Position numbers and translations under genes: made by a program. A model generated the notes under the pieces. It was not told where the DNA came from and ran no database searches. It was given only the letters and a program-made list of their open reading frames with translations. This document shows, piece by piece, positions 44,778 through 54,494 of a stretch of DNA of 64,000 nt. Every line of letters begins with the position of its first letter. The first letter of the stretch is position 1. The DNA is taken from positions 124,001 through 188,000 of the forward strand of contig CAXXRA010000002.1 in NCBI GenBank assembly GCA_963663975.2, in the 5' to 3' direction. This DNA is from JANQRX01 sp963663975 (lineage in GTDB: Bacteria > Pseudomonadota > Alphaproteobacteria > Rhizobiales > Kaistiaceae).

Positions 44778-45818
44778 ATGGCCCTGACCACGACCGCCTT
44801 CGAACGCCTCGACAACCGGCGGCTCATTTTCACCAATCTCGGATTCGGCGCCGCGCTGCTCGGCAATCTCTATCGCGCCATCAGCAACGACGAGGCCGAG
44901 GCTATCCTGGAGAGGGCCTGGGACGGCGGCGTGCGCTATTTCGACACCGCTCCGCTCTACGGGTTGGGGCTTTCCGAGACACGGCTCAATCGTTTCCTCA
45001 GGGGAAAGAACCGCGACGACTATGTGCTGTCGACCAAGGTCGGACGGCTGATGCGTTTGAGCTCGCCGGAGGAGCGCACCGGTATCGGCCGCTGGTTCGA
45101 GGTCCCGAGCCGGCGCCAGGCTTTCGACTATTCCGGCGACGGCATCCTGCGCTCGATCGAGTTTTCGCTGGAGCGGCTGGGGGTCGACCGCATCGACATC
45201 CTCTACGCCCACGATCTCGATATCTTCACCCACGGCTCGCAGGAAGCCTCCGACGCGTGCATCGACGAGTTTTTTGGCCAGGGCGGCTACGACGCGCTGG
45301 TCGCGCTGCGTGATCAGGGGGTCGTGCGGGCCTTCGGCGGCGGCATCAACGAGTGGACGGTGTGCCAGGCGCTGGCCGAGCGCGGTGACTTCGACCTCGA
45401 CCTGTTCCTGCTCGCCGGCCGCTACACGCTGCTGGAACAGGAAGCGCTCGCGACCTTCCTGCCGTTGTGTGAGCAACGCGGCATCGGCATCGTCATCGGC
45501 GGGCCTTACAATTCAGGCATTCTGGCCACCGGCCCGGTTGCCGGCGCCTGGTACAATTACGATCCCGCGCCCGACGAGATTCTGGAGCGCGTGCGGCGGA
45601 TCGAGGCCGTCTGCCGGGCGCACGACACCAGGATGATCGACGCGGCGTTCCAGTTCCCGCTCAAACATCCGGCGGTGGCGTCGGTCATCCCCGGCGGTCA
45701 GAGCGTGGCCCAGATGGCGAGCAATCTCGCGGCCGCCGAAACGGAGATCCCGGCATCGCTGTGGGCGGAGTTGAAGGACCAGGGCCTGATGCGCGCCGAC
45801 GCCCCGACCGGGTCGTGA
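44778..45818 (+). CDS. aldo/keto reductase (aldose 1-dehydrogenase type)
   Basis: 346 residues of the AKR (beta/alpha)8 family. YFDTAPLYGLGLSETRL carries the catalytic Asp and Tyr. VLSTKVGRLM holds the catalytic Lys, and ILYAHDLDIF the His. C-terminal VASVIPGGQSVAQM binds NADP. Overall pattern resembles D-threo-aldose/L-fucose 1-dehydrogenases. Near a rhamnulose/fuculose-type aldolase and an FGGY kinase remnant, so a role in deoxysugar oxidation is plausible (inference). Its promoter region holds a MITE. Confidence 0.85.
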   Translation: MALTTTAFERLDNRRLIFTNLGFGAALLGNLYRAISNDEAEAILERAWDGGVRYFDTAPLYGLGLSETRLNRFLRGKNRDDYVLSTKVGRLMRLSSPEERTGIGRWFEVPSRRQAFDYSGDGILRSIEFSLERLGVDRIDILYAHDLDIFTHGSQEASDACIDEFFGQGGYDALVALRDQGVVRAFGGGINEWTVCQALAERGDFDLDLFLLAGRYTLLEQEALATFLPLCEQRGIGIVIGGPYNSGILATGPVAGAWYNYDPAPDEILERVRRIEAVCRAHDTRMIDAAFQFPLKHPAVASVIPGGQSVAQMASNLAAAETEIPASLWAELKDQGLMRADAPTGS

Positions 45819-45881
45819 TGCCTGAGGCGCAGGCTCGCGCCACCGGACCCCTTACCCAGCAGCAAGAGACGTGAAGATCCC

Positions 45882-46928
45882 ATGACGCGCCCGCCTCGCA
45901 TCGATCTCATCAGCGATACCGCGACCCGGCCGACACCAGGGATGCGCCGCGCCATGGCCGAGGCCGAGGTCGGCGACGAACAGCGCGGCGAGGACCCCAC
46001 GGTTAACGCCCTCAATGAACGCGTCGCCGATCTCCTCGGCAAGGAAACGGCGATGTTCCTGCCCACCGGCACCATGTGCAATCACATCGCAATTGCCACC
46101 CATTGCCGGCCGGGGGACGAGATCATCGCCGCCGAGCAATCGCACATTGTCGGCTCGGAAAACGCCGGCGCGGCGGTGTTCGCCGGCGCCTTGGTGCGTT
46201 CGATCGCGTGCGATCGCGGCATCTTTTCCGGCGCGGATGTTGTTCAGGCTGTGCGCACGCGTAACTTGAAGGCGCCGCGCACGCGCCTGGTCGCGGTTGA
46301 ACAGACCAACAATCGCGGCGGCGGGTCGGTGTGGACGTCGGATGAGATCAACGCGGTGGCGCGCGCGGCGCGCGACCATGACCTTGCGCTTCACATGGAC
46401 GGGGCACGCCTGATGAACGCCGTGGTCGCCTCCGGCGTGTCTGCGGCCGAGTTTGCCGCGCCCTTCGACAGCGTATGGCTTGACCTATCCAAGGGCCTCG
46501 GCTGTCCCATGGGCGGGGTGATCGCCGGATCGCGGGATTTCATCGAGGCGGCGGAGGTGTGGAAGCATCGATTTGGCGGGGCCATGCGCCAGGCCGGAAT
46601 CGTTGCCGCCGCCGGTCTGTTTGCCCTGGATCACCACGTCGAGCGTCAGATCGAGGATCATCACAACGCGCGGACCTTCGCCGAGCGTATCGCCGCGCTC
46701 CCCGGAATTACCCTGGATCCGAAGACGGTTGAGACCAATCTGGTGTTCTTCGATGTTGCGCGGTCGGGATTGGATGCAAGCAAGGTGGCCGACCGGCTGA
46801 TCGAGCACGGCGTGCGCGTCGGTGTGGAAAGCGGCACCCGTTTGCGCGCGGTCACCCATCTCGATATCAGCGCCGGCGATGTTGTCGAAGCGACGGATGC
46901 GCTCGCCGGCGTCATGTCAGGCGGGTGA
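45882..46928 (+). CDS. ltaE: low-specificity L-threonine aldolase
   Basis: PLP enzyme splitting L-threonine/allo-threonine to glycine and acetaldehyde. IDLISDTATRPTPGMRRAM at the N-terminus, LPTGTMCNHIA (PLP phosphate site), HMDGARLMNA (Asp173) and LDLSKGLGCPMGG with the PLP Lys near residue 204. 348 residues, standard. Convergent with the GDPD gene. Confidence 0.93.
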   Translation: MTRPPRIDLISDTATRPTPGMRRAMAEAEVGDEQRGEDPTVNALNERVADLLGKETAMFLPTGTMCNHIAIATHCRPGDEIIAAEQSHIVGSENAGAAVFAGALVRSIACDRGIFSGADVVQAVRTRNLKAPRTRLVAVEQTNNRGGGSVWTSDEINAVARAARDHDLALHMDGARLMNAVVASGVSAAEFAAPFDSVWLDLSKGLGCPMGGVIAGSRDFIEAAEVWKHRFGGAMRQAGIVAAAGLFALDHHVERQIEDHHNARTFAERIAALPGITLDPKTVETNLVFFDVARSGLDASKVADRLIEHGVRVGVESGTRLRAVTHLDISAGDVVEATDALAGVMSGG

Positions 46929-46951
46929 ACACGTTCGACGGCCATTGGCGC

Positions 46952-46971
46952 CCGACCGGATAGCCGGTCGG
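46952..46971. terminator. hairpin between convergent genes
   Basis: Perfect 8-bp arms CCGACCGG / CCGGTCGG with loop ATAG, located between ltaE and the GDPD gene. Only a short A/T stretch follows, so termination strength is unclear; placement suits a bidirectional terminator. Confidence 0.45.
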
Positions 46972-47011
46972 AAATGAGCGTCGGCCGGGTCGCCGGTCAG
47001 GACTCGACCCC

Positions 47012-47815
47012 CTAACCCGGCGTGTAGTCGTCGACGAGTGCGCGGAGATAGGAGACGTCGTCGCCGGACAGGGTGTCGACGACGCCCTCGGCGACCCAGG
47101 CGCCGACCATCCCGCGAATGTCGCGGCCATATCGCTCCAGCCCTTCGATCTTGGCCGGCTTCGGTACATGGCAGCGGATGGCGACGCCGGCGCCATGAAT
47201 GGCGCGGCCGTCCTCGGGGCGAAACCGGCCCGCCTCGACCGATATGGAGTCGAGCCCCGCCCGGGTCACGAAGCCTGCCGGATCGATGTGCCGGGCGTGG
47301 GTGATGCCTTCGGTGCGCAGCCCCGGGATCTTCGCTTTCGCCTTCGCCAGCTGCTGGTGGTCGAATGAAATGGCGATGAACCAATCGATCGCCTGCGTCT
47401 CCTCGAGCAGCACCGCCAGCCGGTCGATCAGGGCATCCTCGTTGGCGAAATCCTTGATTTCGCAGTGGAGGCCGATGTTTTCCTGGCGCGCGAAGGCGAG
47501 CACCTCGGAGAGCAGCGGTACCGGTTCGCCGGCAAAGTGGGCATTGAATCGGGATCCGGCATCCAGACCGGTGATCTCCGCCGCGGGCAGATCTTCGGCG
47601 AAGCCGTTGCCATTGGTGGTGCGGTCGACCGTCACGTCGTGGAGCACGACGATGTCGCCGTCGCCGCTCATGACGATGTCGATCTCGAGCGAGGTCGCGC
47701 CAAGCTCCACGGCGCGGCGGAAGGCCGCCATGGTGTTCTCGGGCGCCTCCAATGAGCGCCCGCGATGGCCGCAGACGTGAACGCGGCCGGCGCGAGATGC
47801 GAGAAGCTCATGCAT
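47012..47815 (-). CDS. glycerophosphodiester phosphodiesterase
   Basis: 267-residue GDPD TIM barrel hydrolysing glycerophosphodiesters to glycerol-3-phosphate. GHRGRSLEAPENTMAAF carries catalytic His17/Arg18; LEIDIVMSGDGDIVVLHD carries metal-binding Glu44/Asp46 and His59. No signal peptide, so cytoplasmic (UgpQ-like). It lies downstream of the ABC ATPase on the same strand; in Ugp systems this combination handles imported glycerophosphodiesters. Confidence 0.92.
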   Translation of the reverse strand: MHELLASRAGRVHVCGHRGRSLEAPENTMAAFRRAVELGATSLEIDIVMSGDGDIVVLHDVTVDRTTNGNGFAEDLPAAEITGLDAGSRFNAHFAGEPVPLLSEVLAFARQENIGLHCEIKDFANEDALIDRLAVLLEETQAIDWFIAISFDHQQLAKAKAKIPGLRTEGITHARHIDPAGFVTRAGLDSISVEAGRFRPEDGRAIHGAGVAIRCHVPKPAKIEGLERYGRDIRGMVGAWVAEGVVDTLSGDDVSYLRALVDDYTPG

Positions 47816-47899
47816 GATAGATTCCTCGCTGGGGCGACGATCGGGACGGACCCGAACTGCGACCCATTTGGTGACGACGTCAGTTTTTAGGGAAAACCT

Positions 47900-48964
47900 T
47901 TACTGAACGTTGAAATGAGCCCCGCGCATGAGCGCGCCGGTCTCGCTCTGGAAGATCAGGGTGTTCTCGCTTTCGAACGAAAGATTGACCTGTTCTTCCA
48001 CCCGATGCTCGGCGGTCGAGCCGGCTTTCAGCACCCGGATCGGACCAAGGTCGGTGTTTACCACATACAGAATCTCTCGCCCCATGGGTTCGATCTGCAT
48101 GATGCGCCCGGCCAGGCCGGTGGCCTCAAAACTTAGATGCTCCGGCCTCAGGCCAACGGTCACCGCTCCCGGAGTAGCCTCGGAGACATCGAGCGTGCTC
48201 TCACCGATGTGCATGCTGCCATTCTCGACCCGCCCCTCCATCAGGTTGATCGGCGGTGAGCCGATGAAGCTGGCCACGAACAGGGTTTGCGGGCGCAGAT
48301 AGAGATCGTCCGCGGTGCCGATCTGCTCGATGTTGCCCTCGCGCATGCAGATGATGCGATCGGCCATGGTGGTGGCCTCGATCTGATCGTGGGTCACCAG
48401 AACGGTGGTCACGCCGAGACGTTCCTGCAGCGACTTGATCTCGGTGCGCATGGTCAGCCGCAGGGTGGCGTCGAGATTGGACAGCGGTTCATCGAGCAGG
48501 AGCAGTTGCGGGTTCTTGACCAGGGCACGCGCCAGGGCGACCCGCTGCTGCTGTCCGCCGGACAATTGGCTCGGGCGACGGTCCATCAACTCCGAGATGC
48601 GCACCAGATCGACCGCGTCCTGAATGCGCTTTTCGGCTTCTTCGGGCGGAAGTTGCTTGAACCGCAGGGGGAAGCGGATGTTGTCGCGCACAGTCATGTG
48701 GGGATAGAGCGCGTAGGACTGAAAAACGATCCCGACATTGCGGTCACGGGCTTCGACCTCGTTGACGCGATGGCCATCGAAAAGCAGATCGCCGCCGGTC
48801 GGCAGGTAGATGCCGGCCAGCATGAACAGGCTGGTGGACTTGCCGCAGCCCGACGGCCCCAGCAGCGCCACGAACTCTCCATCGTTGATGAAGAGGTTCA
48901 TGTCCGGAATGACGTCGACCGGACCGAAACTCTTCTGGATATTGCGAAATTCGATGGTCGCCAT
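47900..48964 (-). CDS. ABC transporter ATPase (UgpC/MsmK type)
   Basis: 354 residues. Walker A GPSGCGKST (36-44), Q-loop FQSYALYPH (81-89), signature LSGGQQQRVALARAL (134-148), Walker B LLLLDEP (154-160). A C-terminal TOBE/regulatory domain (TVGLRPEHLSFE). Energises the two permeases upstream on the same strand. MITE B lies between this gene and the permease, just before its ATG region. Confidence 0.95.
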   Translation of the reverse strand: MATIEFRNIQKSFGPVDVIPDMNLFINDGEFVALLGPSGCGKSTSLFMLAGIYLPTGGDLLFDGHRVNEVEARDRNVGIVFQSYALYPHMTVRDNIRFPLRFKQLPPEEAEKRIQDAVDLVRISELMDRRPSQLSGGQQQRVALARALVKNPQLLLLDEPLSNLDATLRLTMRTEIKSLQERLGVTTVLVTHDQIEATTMADRIICMREGNIEQIGTADDLYLRPQTLFVASFIGSPPINLMEGRVENGSMHIGESTLDVSEATPGAVTVGLRPEHLSFEATGLAGRIMQIEPMGREILYVVNTDLGPIRVLKAGSTAEHRVEEQVNLSFESENTLIFQSETGALMRGAHFNVQ

Positions 48965-48971
48965 CGGCTTA

Positions 48972-49242
48972 GAGCCCTTTCAACCAACTCTGGGTCAATT
49001 CTGTTTCACGATTGGCGAGGCGATCCCAGGGTCGAAACGGTCGACGGGCGATGCTTGAGCATCGTCGGAGATCGGTTCGGCATTGGGCACCCGCCAATCG
49101 GAAACCCGAAGGGACGGGCTATTTTGCGCCAATTCCGGCGCAAAGTTTCTCGACCGTATCCAGATACGCTCACTCGGACCTTCACTTGATCTTGTCACAA
49201 AAAAGCTCCGTCAGAATGGCTCAGAGTCGGTTGGAAGGGCTC
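48972..49242. repeat. MITE family 1, copy B
   Basis: 271 bp flanked by TA (48,970-48,971; 49,243-49,244), with inverted-repeat ends GAGCCCTTTCAACCAACTC and GAGCCCTTCCAACCGACTC. Same element as copy A (24,623-24,891) in reverse orientation. Inserted inside the ABC operon between the permease and ATPase genes. The TA border supplies the TAG stop of the permease. Confidence 0.85.
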
Positions 49243-50345
49243 TAACCCTTGACCCCGCCAACCGACATCTGCAACAGGTACTTCTGCGCGAACGCATACA
49301 GAACGAAGGCCGGAAACACATAGAAGACGGCAACTGCCGACACCAGGCCAAAATCGATGCCGAGACTGTTCTCCTGGATGGTGAAGAACATAAAAAGGCT
49401 CATCGTCCAATGGTTGTTATTGATCAGGAAGGTGAACATGAAGATGTACTCCTCCCAGCCACGAATGAATGTGAACACCGATATGGCGATCAGCCCGTGT
49501 ACGACGTGGGGCAGAACCACCCTGACGAAGGCCTGGCGGCGGGTGGCGCCGTCGACGATGGCGCTCATTTCGATCTCCCACGGCACGGCGTCGAAAAAGC
49601 CCTTCATGATGAAGATCGCGAACGGCAACTCGAAACCGACCAGCACCAGCATCACGCCCCACAGCGTGTCCAGCAGCCCGATGTACCAGAGCACCAGGAA
49701 CATGGGGATGATCAGCGTCATCGACGGAAAGGCGTGAAGCACCAGCAGCGAGCGCAGCATCGAGACGCGTAGCGGGAACTGAAAGCGCGAGATGTAATAG
49801 GCCGAGAGGCTGGCGACGGTGGTGACGATAATGGTCGACAAAATGGCGATGAACAGGGAATTCAGGGCCGCCGTCCACACCGACGGGAAGGCGGTGGCGC
49901 TGAAGCCCAGCCTGTCCTCGGCGGCGACGATCGATTTGTTTTCGGCGTTGAAATCACGATTGAAGAGAAACCGGTAGTTGTTGGTATGCAGTTCGTCGCC
50001 GAGCAGCCACCAGTAGATGACCACCGTTGCCAGGCAGATGATCCCCCAGCCGATAAACGCCTGGGTGCGCGTCCGTGCGACCATCGCCCACACCCATATG
50101 GCTACCAGCGAGGGAACCAATATGAAGATCGACGGCCACAGGACCTCGGTGTTGATGTCGTCCAGTCGTGCCGAAAACGACAGCGTGACGAGCCAGAAAT
50201 AGGCGGTGATGATCGGGATCGAGGCGGCGATCAGAAAGCCGTAGATCAACACCAGGCCGGTTCGGCGCCGGGTCCGGGCTTTCGCCGCCAAATCATCCCA
50301 GTGGCTCTGCGAGCCGGGTACTTCCTGGGCGGTGATCGCGACCAT
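49242..50345 (-). CDS. ABC sugar permease (MalG/UgpE type)
   Basis: 367 residues with six or more membrane helices and the EAA-loop MSAIVDGATRRQAFVRVVLP that contacts the ATPase. The stretch at residues about 60-170 is longer than the usual approximately 280-residue MalG proteins, with two extra hydrophobic segments (SIFILVPSLVAIWVWAMVA and IGWGIICLATVVIYWWLLG). The stop TAG is formed at the MITE insertion. It lies 3 bp downstream of the partner permease. Confidence 0.9.
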   Translation of the reverse strand: MVAITAQEVPGSQSHWDDLAAKARTRRRTGLVLIYGFLIAASIPIITAYFWLVTLSFSARLDDINTEVLWPSIFILVPSLVAIWVWAMVARTRTQAFIGWGIICLATVVIYWWLLGDELHTNNYRFLFNRDFNAENKSIVAAEDRLGFSATAFPSVWTAALNSLFIAILSTIIVTTVASLSAYYISRFQFPLRVSMLRSLLVLHAFPSMTLIIPMFLVLWYIGLLDTLWGVMLVLVGFELPFAIFIMKGFFDAVPWEIEMSAIVDGATRRQAFVRVVLPHVVHGLIAISVFTFIRGWEEYIFMFTFLINNNHWTMSLFMFFTIQENSLGIDFGLVSAVAVFYVFPAFVLYAFAQKYLLQMSVGGVKG

Positions 50346-50348
50346 GGC

Positions 50349-51314
50349 TTAGTGCACCTCGATCCGCGGCTCTTGCATCATCTTCTGCATGTTGGTGAAG
50401 CGCCACGCGGACAGCGCGAAGATGATCCCGGGTATGATCAGGAACAGGGCCATTGCGGCGCCATAGCCATACTGTCCGCTTTGGAAGGCGCGGCGGTAGA
50501 TATAGAGCGCGAAGACCGTGGTGTCCTGGAACGGGCCGCCGCCGGTGAGAAGGAGGATGTATTCGAAGCTCACCACCAGCGACAGGGTCTGCCAGATCGC
50601 GATGTAGGTGAGCGGCCATCTGAGTGCCGGCATGGTGATATGGCGCACGATCGAAAAATAGCCGGCGCCATCGGCTTTTGCGGCAAAAAACAGATGCTCC
50701 GGTATGCCCCGGACGGCCGAGGTCAGGATGATCATGCCGAACGAGGCGCCGATAAATCCGTTCGCCAGGATGATCAGCACGACCGGTGCATCGAGCAGGA
50801 GATCGAGTGGTTTCTCAACTCCGAAAAGGTTCATCACCACCTGATTGACCAGGCTCGAATCGCCGCTGTGCACCGACCAGGTCCACAGAACGATGTAGAC
50901 CACCGATGGGCTCATGCGCGGCAGCAGCCAGATTGTGCGGAAAAACCCGCCTGCCTTATCCGGCAGCGCCGTTGTCGTCAGCGCCAGGATGAGGCCAAAG
51001 GTGACGTTGAAGAAGGCCAGCGTGCCGAAAACATAGATCGCCGTCAGGAACAAAACCTTGGGCAGCCGCGAATCCCCGGTGAAGGCGCGGTCGAAGTTCT
51101 TGAGCGAAAACTCGGAGATCTGAAGGGTGCGGCCGAGATCGGTGAAGGCGATGAAGATGTCGACGAGGACCGGCAGGGCGAAAAACAGCGCCACGATAAT
51201 CGCCGCCGGGCCCATGAAAATGACGAGATTCAAGCGCTGACGGGTCCGCATCGCGCCGTGGCTGCGCGCCCTGACCGCGACTTCCTCGGTGATCGCCGCC
51301 ACTACCGGTCCCAC
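50349..51314 (-). CDS. ABC sugar permease (MalF/UgpA type)
   Basis: 321 residues, six membrane helices. N-terminal LVIFMGPAAIIVALFFALPV and the EAA loop KADGAGYFSIVRHITMPAL. Pairs with the permease 3 bp downstream to form the membrane channel. Follows the substrate-binding protein gene after about 77 bases that contain a stable hairpin. Confidence 0.92.
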   Translation of the reverse strand: MGPVVAAITEEVAVRARSHGAMRTRQRLNLVIFMGPAAIIVALFFALPVLVDIFIAFTDLGRTLQISEFSLKNFDRAFTGDSRLPKVLFLTAIYVFGTLAFFNVTFGLILALTTTALPDKAGGFFRTIWLLPRMSPSVVYIVLWTWSVHSGDSSLVNQVVMNLFGVEKPLDLLLDAPVVLIILANGFIGASFGMIILTSAVRGIPEHLFFAAKADGAGYFSIVRHITMPALRWPLTYIAIWQTLSLVVSFEYILLLTGGGPFQDTTVFALYIYRRAFQSGQYGYGAAMALFLIIPGIIFALSAWRFTNMQKMMQEPRIEVH

Positions 51315-51349
51315 TAACTCACGAGTTCAAAATAGGTTCGAAGCAGTGT

Positions 51350-51373
51350 GCGGGGAGGGTAGCCCCTCCCCGC
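51350..51373 (-). promoter_or_regulatory. intercistronic stem-loop after the binding-protein gene
   Basis: Perfect 10-bp arms GCGGGGAGGG / CCCTCCCCGC with a four-base loop, placed 18 bases after the binding-protein stop and before the permease start. On the transcribed (minus) strand it is not followed by T residues. This suits an mRNA-stabilising or partial-attenuation hairpin that raises binding-protein expression over the permeases. Confidence 0.55.
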
Positions 51374-51391
51374 TGTTTTTCAAGGGGTCGC

Positions 51392-52762
51392 CTAGTTGAC
51401 CACGATGCTGTCGGGAATCCGCGCTTCGGCTTCCTCGATCACGAAGTCAGCCGCTTCCTCCGCCGACAGCCGGCCCAATTCGACGCCCTGCAGACCTTCG
51501 TAGATGATCTGGTTGAGCGAACCGAAATCGGGATGGTTGGGCATGAACTTGGTGACCTCGAGCAGCGGTGTGGCCAGTGCCAGCGTCCACGCCTCTTGAT
51601 AACGCGGATCGTCCAGCTGAGACCGGTTGATGCCCAGATGGGTCGTGGTCACCGCGTGGTCGGTGTTGAGAACCGGGTCCGACGCAAAGCCGATGATGCG
51701 CGCCGCAAGCTCCGGATGCTCGCTCTGGGCACCGACCGCATAGACGATCGGATGCGTCAGGCTCCCCGGCTCCCCGCCAACCACCGCTGCGGGGGCCGCC
51801 GTCCAGCCGAACTGCTTGGAGAAACCCTCCTGGTCGCTCGGCACGCCGCGCGGGAAGGCATTGGAACCTAGATCCCAGATGCCATACATCCACATCGCCG
51901 CGTTGCCTTCCTTGTAGAACTGGTCGCGAATGAAGTCCCACTCGAGCGAGGTGTTGTTGCCCGGCGTCACGCCGTTCTTGACGTTGCGGTCGAACCAGCC
52001 ATAGGCGTCGGCGAGCTTGTCCCGCTCCAACAGGAGTTTGCTGGTCTCGGGATCGACGAACGTGTTGCCATACTGGAAGAACGGCATGATGTAGTCCGGT
52101 CCACGCGAGGGCCGGTGGAAGATGCCGAACTCGGCACTGGTCTTTTCAACCACCTGCTGGGCGATGCCGGATATATCGTCCATCGTGACCTCGCCAGCCA
52201 TCACGCGGTCATCGAGGCTCTCGATGAAATCATCGTCGAAGCCGGCGTCACGCATGAGGTTCTTGTTGAAGAAGAACATGCGGGCTTCGGCGTCCTGCGG
52301 TACTGCAAAGCGGCGATCGCCGCACAGCGTCGATTCCCACAGGGACGGGAAGATGTCACCGAACAGATCGGGATTGTCGTTGGTGTAGTCGGTGAGATCG
52401 TAGACGAAGCCACCGTCGGCGAACGCACAGATCCACTCATGCGCGGCGTGGAACATGTCCGGCCCTTCACCGATGGCGAAGGCCCGTATCAACCGCTCGG
52501 CGTCGGTGTCATAGCCGTCGTCAGGCTGCTCGTTCACTTCGACCGCGACGCGGAAGTCGGCGCCCTCGGCCTCGAGCACCTTGTTCAGGGCTTCGGCACC
52601 CTTCAAAATGTTGCCCGGGCGCAGCGGGCCGGAGTTGTCAGCCTTGGACCAAAGCGTGAGATTGATGGTTTCCTGCGCGGAAACCTCGGTCGTCGTTACG
52701 CCCAAAAACGCCGGAATCGCGATCGCGGCAGCGGCGAGGGCTACGGTTACAGTCCTGATCAT
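51392..52762 (-). CDS. ABC extracellular solute-binding protein
   Basis: 456-residue family-1 binding protein. It begins with a Sec signal peptide (MIRTVTVALAAAAIAIPAFL, predicted cut after VSA near residue 29). Mature part starts QETINLTLWSKADN; GPDMFHAAHEWICAFADGG and GNAAMWMYGIWDLGSNAFP are typical of the family. ATG 52,762 has a strong AAGGAGGT upstream. First gene of the ABC operon. Ligand unknown: sugar, polyol or glycerophosphodiester. Confidence 0.92.
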   Translation of the reverse strand: MIRTVTVALAAAAIAIPAFLGVTTTEVSAQETINLTLWSKADNSGPLRPGNILKGAEALNKVLEAEGADFRVAVEVNEQPDDGYDTDAERLIRAFAIGEGPDMFHAAHEWICAFADGGFVYDLTDYTNDNPDLFGDIFPSLWESTLCGDRRFAVPQDAEARMFFFNKNLMRDAGFDDDFIESLDDRVMAGEVTMDDISGIAQQVVEKTSAEFGIFHRPSRGPDYIMPFFQYGNTFVDPETSKLLLERDKLADAYGWFDRNVKNGVTPGNNTSLEWDFIRDQFYKEGNAAMWMYGIWDLGSNAFPRGVPSDQEGFSKQFGWTAAPAAVVGGEPGSLTHPIVYAVGAQSEHPELAARIIGFASDPVLNTDHAVTTTHLGINRSQLDDPRYQEAWTLALATPLLEVTKFMPNHPDFGSLNQIIYEGLQGVELGRLSAEEAADFVIEEAEARIPDSIVVN

Positions 52763-53251
52763 TGGGTACCTCCTTATCCTAGCTGTGCGAAGTGTAGACT
52801 CACCTAGCGGACTTGCCAACTAAGCAAAGCTTCGCCGGACGACACGCCACCTCGCGCTGTGGGACGGTTAGGCACGCGAGGTCGGCCTCGCGTTGGCACA
52901 AGCGAGGGCGGATTTCGGGTGATGTGTTTGAGCGGCACACGTATTTTCGCCGGGCAGCAGACCCCCAACGTACGGACAGATGGCTGTTGGCTTCGGTTTT
53001 GCGATGAAGCAGGCCGGAAAGACTGGCCCCTGAGTTTTTTGATGTTTTTTCATCAGCAGCCGACCGGAGCGAACCGAAAGTTGCTGTTTTTCCAAACGAG
53101 CCGCGCCCGAATCGGTCAACGCTGGTACGCCTCATTGGTTCAGCGCTGACCAACGCGCCATTCGCCAGATCCTTGAAAAGGGAGCGCCTCCGCCCGGCAG
53201 TCCGAACCGTCGTTCACGCAACCGCCTTGTATCAGGCAAGGAGGAGGGGAC
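52763..53251. promoter_or_regulatory. divergent intergenic region, ABC operon / dehydrogenase
   Basis: About 490 bases between the divergently transcribed binding-protein and Gfo/Idh genes. It includes a perfect 8-bp-arm palindrome ACGCGAGG-TCGG-CCTCGCGT (52,874-52,893), which could be a regulator site or a hairpin. A strong AAGGAGGAGG (53,238-53,247) precedes the dehydrogenase ATG. No gene was recognised inside. Confidence 0.5.
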
Positions 53252-54427
53252 ATGGAAATGAACGGAATTGCCGTCATCGGTGCCGGAATGATCGGGGCGG
53301 CCCACGCTTCCGGTTACCGGCTGCAGCTTCCGCGTTTCGCCAGCCAGATCGATGGGATCCATCTTGCCACCATTTGCGATAGCGACCGGGATCTGGCCGA
53401 GCGGATGGCCGCTACCTATGGGTTTGGAGGCGTCAGCGACGACTGGACGTCGGTCATGGCCGACCCGTCGATTGCCGTGGTCAGCATCGCGCTGCCGAAT
53501 TTTCTTCATGTCGAGGTGGTCATGGCCGCCCTGCAACAGGGCAAGCATGTCTTGTGTGAGAAGCCGCTTGCCCTGAACGCAAAAGATGCGCGGCGCCTGT
53601 ACGAAGCGTCGAAATCGGCGGGCGTAACCGCGGCAACGGTCTTCAACTATCGCCGCTTTCCCGCGGTCGCCGAGAGCCGTCAGCGCATTCGCGACGGAGA
53701 CATCGGCGATCCGGTGCACATCCAGGTTCAGTACCAGTCCGAATACGCCGCCGACCCGGACCTTCCGCACAGTTGGCGCTATGAGCGCAGCCGCGCGGGC
53801 GCCGGTGCGTTGCTCGATGTCGGCACTCACGCGGTCGACGCGGCGCGGTTTCTTTGCGGCGAGGTCAGCGAAGTTTCCGGAGCGGTGGCGGCGATCTCGG
53901 TCAAGCAGCGGTTTGTGGCCAAGGGCGCAACGCTCGGCCATGATCGGGTTGAAATGAGCAACGAAAAGCGGCCCGTGGACAATGACGACGTCGCCTCCGC
54001 GCTGCTTCAATTCGAAAACGGGGCCCAGGGAATTGTTTTGGCCAGCCGGGTGGCCGTCGGTCAGGGCAATACTCTGTCGTTCACCATCTCGGGCACACGT
54101 GGCACAATTCGCTTCACCTCGGAAATTCCGGGCCGGTTCGAGATCGCGCGCTTCGATGGCAGCGGTCATTCGCCATTCGTTGTGGTCGCAAACCGACCGG
54201 CCTCGCCCTATGCCGCAGCACTGCTGCCGGTCCCCCATGACGGCGTCGCCGTCGGCTATGGCGAAGCGTTCGGCTTCATGATCCATGAATTTCTGTCAGC
54301 GGTCGCCCAAAATCGGCAGATCGAGAGCGGGTCGCTTCTGGATGGGGTGCGCGCGGCCCAGATTCTGGACGCCATCCAAACCGCCATCGACAGGCGGCGG
54401 CCGGTCACTGTGGTTCCGGCAACCTGA
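53252..54427 (+). CDS. Gfo/Idh/MocA-family oxidoreductase
   Basis: 391 residues, NAD(P)-dependent sugar/polyol dehydrogenase. Rossmann loop IAVIGAGMIGAAHASGY, then VLCEKPLALNAKDARRL (catalytic EKP Lys), and LLDVGTHAVDAARFLCG with the catalytic Asp/His pair. Divergent from the ABC operon and convergent with a sugar epimerase; such trios often catabolise inositol-like or rare sugars. Substrate unknown. Confidence 0.93.
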   Translation: MEMNGIAVIGAGMIGAAHASGYRLQLPRFASQIDGIHLATICDSDRDLAERMAATYGFGGVSDDWTSVMADPSIAVVSIALPNFLHVEVVMAALQQGKHVLCEKPLALNAKDARRLYEASKSAGVTAATVFNYRRFPAVAESRQRIRDGDIGDPVHIQVQYQSEYAADPDLPHSWRYERSRAGAGALLDVGTHAVDAARFLCGEVSEVSGAVAAISVKQRFVAKGATLGHDRVEMSNEKRPVDNDDVASALLQFENGAQGIVLASRVAVGQGNTLSFTISGTRGTIRFTSEIPGRFEIARFDGSGHSPFVVVANRPASPYAAALLPVPHDGVAVGYGEAFGFMIHEFLSAVAQNRQIESGSLLDGVRAAQILDAIQTAIDRRRPVTVVPAT

Positions 54428-54494
54428 TCGGCTGCGGACTGGACAGGCGCGGCAGGTCAAGTTTGCCTCCTGCCCCCGTCGTCAGAGGCAGGTC

